A stretch of 18,350 nt of DNA from Sandaracinus sp. (lineage in GTDB: Bacteria; Myxococcota_A; Polyangia; Polyangiales; Houyiibacteriaceae): positions 1 through 18,350 of the forward strand of contig JACKEH010000074.1 of NCBI GenBank assembly GCA_020633125.1, in the 5' to 3' direction. Made by a program: the position numbers and the translations under genes. The notes beneath the pieces were generated by a model that saw only the letters and a list, made by a program, of their open reading frames with translations, ran no database searches and had not been told where the DNA came from. Below are positions 14,533-18,350 of this stretch, piece after piece (within the stretch, counting starts at the first letter, position 1; every line of letters begins with the position of its first letter).

Positions 14533-14561
14533 GGGATACGCGCGACGGCGGTTCGTGTCAA
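14533..14561 (-). promoter_or_regulatory. Sigma70-type promoter of metK
   Basis: On the minus strand a perfect -35 TTGACA (14561-14556) and a -10 TATCCC (14538-14533) are separated by 17 nt. Transcription would start near 14526, giving a leader of about 60 nt before metK. The -10 matches the consensus at its first three bases only, but this is the best promoter-like sequence I see in the window. Confidence 0.6.
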
Positions 14562-14739
14562 ACCACCTTTCGTTCGCCCGTAGCGGGGCCGAGGTGAGCC
14601 GCGAGGCCGGGATGGCGAGGGGGCGAACACCAGGATCGCGCCGTCGTTTGGGGGCCCGTGATACCTTGCGGGAGGTCGTGGCGTTCGGGGTTCGCGGCCG
14701 AGGCGGAGACGTCCGTCTCGCGGGAAGTACGGGGTTGGG

Positions 14740-16893
14740 ATGCAAGATGTTTGGCGATGGGTGGCGATCGTCGCGATCGCTGGTGGGTGCGCCCAAGGTG
14801 GCGGAGGGCCCCCCACGGGCGTCGATGGCGGCGCGTCCGACGGCGGGGTCGGCGACACCGGCATGCTCGGCGAGGACTGCGAGACCAACGAGGACTGCCC
14901 GAACGACGGCATCTTCTGCAACGGCGTCCTGACCTGTCAGGCAGGGCGCTGCGTCGCTTCCGCCATCCCGAACTGCAACGACGGCGTCGCCTGCACGCTC
15001 GACGAGTGCGTTCTGACCACGGACATGTGTCAGAACACCCCGCTCAGCCGCATGTGCCCGGAAGGCTCGACCTGTGTGCCGGGCACGGGCTGCGTCGAAG
15101 CGGACTCCTGTGAGTTCGACGACGATTGTTCGGGCGACGGCATCTTCTGCAACGGCGTCGAGGTCTGCCTCGGGGTCTGCACGAGCCCGGGCGATCCGTG
15201 CGACGACGAGAACAGCTGCACGCTCGACGAGTGCAGCGAGACGCCCGGCACGTGCACGAACACGCCCTTCGAGGACGCGCGCACGAACCCGATGCATTGC
15301 GGCACGGGCGCCAACGATTGCGTCGTGTGTGACGCGCCGACGGCCGCGATGCCGAACGTCGTGGCCGCGTGTCTCGACGGCGCGTGCGGCTTCGAGTGTG
15401 CGCCCGGGTTCTTCGACGACGACGACAACCTGCTCGACGGTTGCGAGGTCGATTGCCCGACCGCGGGCATGCCCGACGAGCCGGACGACGGGTTCGCGGA
15501 CACGAACTGCGACGGAGTCGACGGCGACGTGGCGCGCGCGATCTTCGTGAGCCGCACCCGCGGCAGCGACGGCAACGGCGGCCTCACCCCGACCACCGCG
15601 GTCGCGAGCCTCGCGCGCGCGCTCGAGGTCTACATGACGAACCGCTCGCGGGTGCAGATCCTCGTCGAGTCGGGGACCTACGCCACGAGCGCGACGGTGC
15701 GGGTGCCGAGCGGCGTCGGCTTCTACGGCGGCTACGCGGCAGATTTCCTGAGCCGCACGAACAGCCGCGCGCAGGTGCTCTCGTCGGCCTCGGTGGCGGT
15801 CAGCGTCGAGAGCCTGACCACCGCGACCCTGATCGATCGCTTCACCTTCACGACCCAGGACCGTCTGGGCCCGGGAGAGAGCACGATCGCCGGCATCGTC
15901 CGCGACGCGTTCACGCACCTCACCCTCCGCTACGTGACCTTCGAGGCGGGCCGCGGCGGCGCGGGAACGCCCGGCACGGTGGGCGCTCCCGGCAGCCCCG
16001 GAAACCCGGGCCAGAGCCTGACCGCGAACGTCACCACGGGCGGCACCGCAGGCTCGGTCGGCGGCGGCGCGGGACGCTCGGGTCGCTACCGAGCCACGGG
16101 CGAGGCGGGTTTCCCGGGCGACCCCAACGACTCGACCTGCGGAGGCAACCCCGGTAGCGCGAGCGGCAGCGGCGGCATGGGCTGCGGCGACGGCGACCCG
16201 CAAGACCTCGCGCCCGGCGGGGACGGCGGCGTCGGCTGCAACGGTCCTCGGGGCGGCCACGGCGGCGCCGGCGGCGCGCGCGGCACGTTGATGAACGACG
16301 GCACCTACGTGCCCGCCGGCGGTGTCGTCGGTGGGCGTGGCGGCGTCGGGGGTGGCGGCGGCGGCGGCGGCGCGGGTGGCGGCGAGAACGCCAACAACTG
16401 CTGCGTCTTCGGCTGCGACTACTTCGGCACCGGTCGCGCGGGCGGCGGCGGCGGCGGCGGCGGCACCGGTGGCTTCGGCGGCACGCCGGGCAGCGGCGGC
16501 GGTGCCTCGATCGGTCTCTTGGTCTCGACCAGCGAGATCGCGGCGACCGAGCTTCGCGTGACGACGGTCGGCGGCGGCACCGGTGGCCTCGGCGGCGCAG
16601 GCGGCACGGGCGGCACGGGCGGTCGGGGCGGCACCGGCGCTTCGAGCACCGACGACAAGGCCGGCCCGGGTGGCGACGGCGGCGACGGCGGGCCCGGCGG
16701 CAACGGCGGCTGCGGCGGTGGCGGCGGTGGCGGCCCGAGCGTCGGCATCTACGGCTTCGGCGCGAGCTCGCGGATCACGCCGGCCACTCCGGTGACGATC
16801 GTCACGGGTCCGGGCGGCAACGGCGGCTCGTCCTGTGGGAACGCGGGCATGACCGGGCTTCGCCAGAACTCGGTCGACGCCGTCGGGTTCTGA
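14740..16893 (+). CDS. Mosaic surface lipoprotein: Cys-rich repeats, beta-helix-like domain, Gly-rich region
   Basis: This 717-residue protein is probably exported and lipid-anchored. The N-terminus MQDVWRWVAIVAIAGGC gives a lipobox-like AGGC with Cys17 (Ala at -3 is less common). A Gly/Asp linker follows. A Cys-rich region (47-257) holds two copies of a module of about 77 residues with matched cysteines: C53/C130, C60/C137, C66/C143, C79/C154, C85/C160, C90/C165, C97/C172. Residues about 267-402 (IFVSRTRGSDGNGGLTPTTA, VQILVESGTYATSATVRV, GFYGGYAADF) resemble the DUF1565/right-handed beta-helix type. From 403 the protein is mostly Gly-Gly-X and collagen-like Gly-X-Y sequence, broken by an ENANNCCVFGCDYFG patch and by beta-strand-like segments (SIGLLVSTSEIAATELRVTTV, SVGIYGFGASSRI). 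It could be an adhesin or matrix protein; no catalytic site is evident. No Shine-Dalgarno or promoter is obvious upstream. Confidence 0.75.
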   Translation: MQDVWRWVAIVAIAGGCAQGGGGPPTGVDGGASDGGVGDTGMLGEDCETNEDCPNDGIFCNGVLTCQAGRCVASAIPNCNDGVACTLDECVLTTDMCQNTPLSRMCPEGSTCVPGTGCVEADSCEFDDDCSGDGIFCNGVEVCLGVCTSPGDPCDDENSCTLDECSETPGTCTNTPFEDARTNPMHCGTGANDCVVCDAPTAAMPNVVAACLDGACGFECAPGFFDDDDNLLDGCEVDCPTAGMPDEPDDGFADTNCDGVDGDVARAIFVSRTRGSDGNGGLTPTTAVASLARALEVYMTNRSRVQILVESGTYATSATVRVPSGVGFYGGYAADFLSRTNSRAQVLSSASVAVSVESLTTATLIDRFTFTTQDRLGPGESTIAGIVRDAFTHLTLRYVTFEAGRGGAGTPGTVGAPGSPGNPGQSLTANVTTGGTAGSVGGGAGRSGRYRATGEAGFPGDPNDSTCGGNPGSASGSGGMGCGDGDPQDLAPGGDGGVGCNGPRGGHGGAGGARGTLMNDGTYVPAGGVVGGRGGVGGGGGGGGAGGGENANNCCVFGCDYFGTGRAGGGGGGGGTGGFGGTPGSGGGASIGLLVSTSEIAATELRVTTVGGGTGGLGGAGGTGGTGGRGGTGASSTDDKAGPGGDGGDGGPGGNGGCGGGGGGGPSVGIYGFGASSRITPATPVTIVTGPGGNGGSSCGNAGMTGLRQNSVDAVGF
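14905..15159 (+). repeat. Internal duplication of the Cys-rich module
   Basis: Positions 14905-14928 and 15136-15159 are the same 24 bases, encoding DGIFCNGV, 231 bp (77 codons) apart. The flanking cysteines and TLDEC segments line up at the same offset. This points to tandem duplication of a module, with the core kept nearly identical. Confidence 0.8.
15946..16719 (+). repeat. GGN-rich low-complexity coding tract
   Basis: Codons 403-660 of the lipoprotein gene are dominated by GGC and GGT triplets with ACC, GCG and CCG, giving Gly-Gly-X repeats reminiscent of PE_PGRS or collagen-like proteins. The longest pure Gly runs (8 residues) are at about codons 537-544 and 568-575. Such tracts are prone to slippage and assembly errors. 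Confidence 0.8.
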
Positions 16894-16907
16894 GCTCGAA
16901 GGACGTC

Positions 16908-16968
16908 GGAGATTGGCGCGTGTCGGGCGGTTCGGGCGAGCCTGCCGGACACGCGCTTTCCGATCTCC
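16908..16968 (+). terminator. Long imperfect hairpin after the mosaic lipoprotein gene
   Basis: GGAGAT (16908-16913) pairs with ATCTCC (16963-16968), and GCGCGTGTC (16916-16924) pairs with GACACGCGC (16948-16956). Weaker pairing continues inside. It starts 15 nt after the stop codon. There is no T-run, so it is either a non-canonical terminator or a 3' stabilising structure. Confidence 0.5.
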
Positions 16969-16994
16969 TTCGCCGGTGCTAACCAGCCGGCTCC

Positions 16995-17014
16995 GCTCCC
17001 CCGCGTGGGGGAGC
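16995..17014. repeat. Perfect GC-rich hairpin
   Basis: GCTCCCCC (16995-17002) and GGGGGAGC (17007-17014) with a GCGT loop, 50 nt before the next gene. It resembles hairpins at 193-216 and 17999-18017 in having C-run and G-run arms flanked by AGC/GCT. Confidence 0.6.
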
Positions 17015-17063
17015 CTCCTTCAACCTCACGGCCTGCCTGGGTGGGCCGCCAAGCGAGCACGTC

Positions 17064-17981
17064 ATGCTGCGCATCGGTGACGACTGGTCCTTTCCGATCG
17101 ACCCGGAGGCTTCGCGCCTCTGGCTGAGCCCGAAGGGCACCTGGGGCCTCGAGATTCTCTGTCGCGAGACCGCGGTGAAGACCGACGACGGGCTCGGGGC
17201 GACGTTCGCGCCTCGCCTCGCGATCAAGGATCTCGAGTTCGACGGCCTCGATTGGCGCGAGCTCGTGGGCCTCGAGATCTACCAACACACGCCGTGGCTC
17301 GGCGAAGGCGATCCCGCCGCGACGCTCTTCGTGGTCGAGGACGGCGATCTCTCCGAGACCAAGATTCGCGTCACCGGCCACCGCGGCGCGGAGCTGATGG
17401 TCGAGATCGAGACGCTCGCGGACATCTTCTTCGACGACTCGCACGACAAGGAAGTCCCGATTCGTTTCGAGGGCTTCCTCCGCTTCTCGGGCGTGCGCTT
17501 CCGCTTCAAGGCCGAAGGCGCCGCGTCGCGAGACCCGGGCCGCCGCGCCTCGGAGCTGCTCTCGGTACACCTCGCCCCGCAGGCGTTTGCCGCGCCCGAG
17601 GTGACGAAGGTCGGCGCTGGTCTCTACGAGGCGTTCTTCCCCCCGGCGCTCGACGAGGGCGAGCCGCCGACGCGCGAGATGAACCTCGCAGACCTCGTGG
17701 GTGGTGCCTCCGGGGCCGCGCCGGTGAGCGCCGAGGTGAACGTGTTGCGTCAGAGCGCGCGGGAGCTGCTCGACGCGATGGTCCGGCAGGGCTGGGTCGA
17801 GCTCGAAGACGACGCGAAGCTCGACACGATGATCGCGGAGTTCGTCGACGTGCTCGAAGAGGGCGGGCGTGGGGCGAAGCGCGCGGAGCGCGTCAGCGAA
17901 TGGCTGATGGATCGCGACGAGGTCGCGGACCTGCACGTGCTCGACGAAGAGCTCGCGCCGGTGCTCGACAAGTTCTGGTGA
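17064..17981 (+). CDS. Hypothetical protein, 305 residues, unknown family
   Basis: I do not recognise this protein. It has no signal peptide and no long hydrophobic segment, so it is probably cytoplasmic. It is strongly acidic. Residues 1 to about 155 look beta-rich, with alternating hydrophobic strands (LWLSPKGTWGLEILC, ATLFVVEDGDL, ELMVEIETLADIFFDDS, FLRFSGVRFRFKAEG). A linker at about 155-215 is followed by a helical C-terminal part (VLRQSARELLDAMV, KLDTMIAEFVDVLEEGG, RVSEWLMDRDEV, VLDEELAPVLDKFW). Codon use matches the neighbours, and the reading frame is clean, so it is a real gene. The ATG at 17064 starts a natural N-terminus, but no strong Shine-Dalgarno precedes it. It lies between two lipoprotein genes on the same strand, separated from each by hairpin-containing gaps, so an operon link is uncertain. 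Confidence 0.75.
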   Translation: MLRIGDDWSFPIDPEASRLWLSPKGTWGLEILCRETAVKTDDGLGATFAPRLAIKDLEFDGLDWRELVGLEIYQHTPWLGEGDPAATLFVVEDGDLSETKIRVTGHRGAELMVEIETLADIFFDDSHDKEVPIRFEGFLRFSGVRFRFKAEGAASRDPGRRASELLSVHLAPQAFAAPEVTKVGAGLYEAFFPPALDEGEPPTREMNLADLVGGASGAAPVSAEVNVLRQSARELLDAMVRQGWVELEDDAKLDTMIAEFVDVLEEGGRGAKRAERVSEWLMDRDEVADLHVLDEELAPVLDKFW

Positions 17982-17998
17982 GTCACGGCTACGAGGGA

Positions 17999-18043
17999 AG
18001 CGCCCCGCAGGGGCGCTCGGGATGGAACGCCGGCCTGCCGGCG
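17999..18043. repeat. Two adjacent GC hairpins between the unknown gene and the small lipoprotein gene
   Basis: AGCGCCCC / GGGGCGCT (17999-18006 and 18010-18017) with a 3-nt loop, then CGCCGGC / GCCGGCG (18028-18034 and 18037-18043) with 2 nt between. The first lies 17 nt after the upstream stop and could end transcription, though it has no T-run. The second ends just before the Shine-Dalgarno of the next gene and could affect its translation. Confidence 0.55.
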
Positions 18044-18058
18044 GAGGGAGGACACGGG

Positions 18059-18350
18059 ATGAAGAAAGCGACGCTCATGCTCGCGGTGTTGGCCGCGATC
18101 GGCTGTGGCGACGACAGCGGTAGCTCGATCGTGAAGTCGGTGCTCGACGCCGAGGACGACTCGACGCAGTTCTACTGCGAGTGTTTCTACGACTCGGAGG
18201 GGTATGCGAGCGAAGCCGCCTGCCTGACCGACAACCTCTACACGAACGTGGAGAAGAGCTGCATCGCCGACGCGTACGGCCCGGTGGTCGACTTCAACCC
18301 GAGCCTGGCCCGCTGCCTCGCGCGCGTCTCGCGGGACGCGGCGAGCTGCA
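18059..18350 (+). CDS. Small Cys-containing lipoprotein (partial, cut by right edge)
   Basis: The first 97 codons are visible. MKKATLMLAVLAAIGC is a typical lipoprotein signal with two Lys, a hydrophobic core and lipobox-like AIGC (Cys16). The mature part starts GDDSGSS. Further cysteines are at 40, 42, 55, 68, 86 and 97, including the FYCECFYDSEG motif. This suggests a small disulfide-stabilised domain on the periplasmic or outer surface. The ATG at 18059 has a strong Shine-Dalgarno (GGAGG at 18047-18051, 7 nt spacing), the best in this region. I do not recognise the family, and the frame runs off the window without a stop. Confidence 0.8.
   Translation, partial: MKKATLMLAVLAAIGCGDDSGSSIVKSVLDAEDDSTQFYCECFYDSEGYASEAACLTDNLYTNVEKSCIADAYGPVVDFNPSLARCLARVSRDAASC

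Noticed and set aside
14509..16260. 583-codon minus-strand frame opposite the mosaic lipoprotein gene
   Set aside because: Ala/Arg/Val-rich shadow; the plus strand has a lipoprotein signal and conserved Cys spacing.

Overview
The window is GC-rich throughout, with strong G/C preference at third codon positions. It has a delta-proteobacterial/myxobacterial flavour (Myxococcota, perhaps Polyangiales/Sandaracinus-like). The reasons are the codon bias, two predicted lipoproteins rich in Cys or in Gly plus Cys, low-complexity charged C-terminal tails on housekeeping enzymes, and many GC-rich intergenic hairpins. The taxonomic placement is inference; the window holds no rRNA or other marker that settles it.

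Positions 1-4231 (+) hold the middle of a division/cell-wall (dcw) cluster: the last codons of mraY, then murD, ftsW and murG. These make lipid I and lipid II and polymerise septal peptidoglycan. The cluster stops at murG, where most bacteria continue with murC, murB and ftsQAZ. A small class I methyltransferase follows (4379-4942). Next is a two-gene RND efflux operon, a lipoprotein membrane-fusion adaptor and an inner-membrane RND pump joined by an ATGA overlap (5097-9355). A Na+/phosphate cotransporter-family protein with a PhoU-like tail comes after it (9422-11011).

Positions 10987-14466 are on the minus strand. They hold a phosphotransferase-fold protein whose catalytic residues are partly missing and whose 3' end overlaps the cotransporter gene, a short-chain dehydrogenase resembling DprE2, and metK with a recognisable promoter and intrinsic terminator. 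The 398-bp gap between metK and the dehydrogenase gene contains two hexanucleotide arrays that face each other as a perfect 34-bp inverted repeat around a 169-bp spacer.

Positions 14740-18350 (+) are accessory. They hold a 717-residue predicted lipoprotein (duplicated Cys-rich module, beta-helix-like domain, long Gly-rich region), a 305-residue protein I do not recognise, and the start of a small Cys-containing lipoprotein cut by the window edge. GC-rich hairpins fill the gaps between them.

I did not find a clear new multi-gene system such as a defence island, BGC or CRISPR. The least ordinary items are the inverted hexamer arrays, the mosaic lipoprotein, the degenerate kinase-like protein, the DprE2-like dehydrogenase in an apparently Gram-negative setting, and the hairpin-filled 5' region of murD. 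There are no gene-free stretches over 300 bp apart from 12809-13206, described above.
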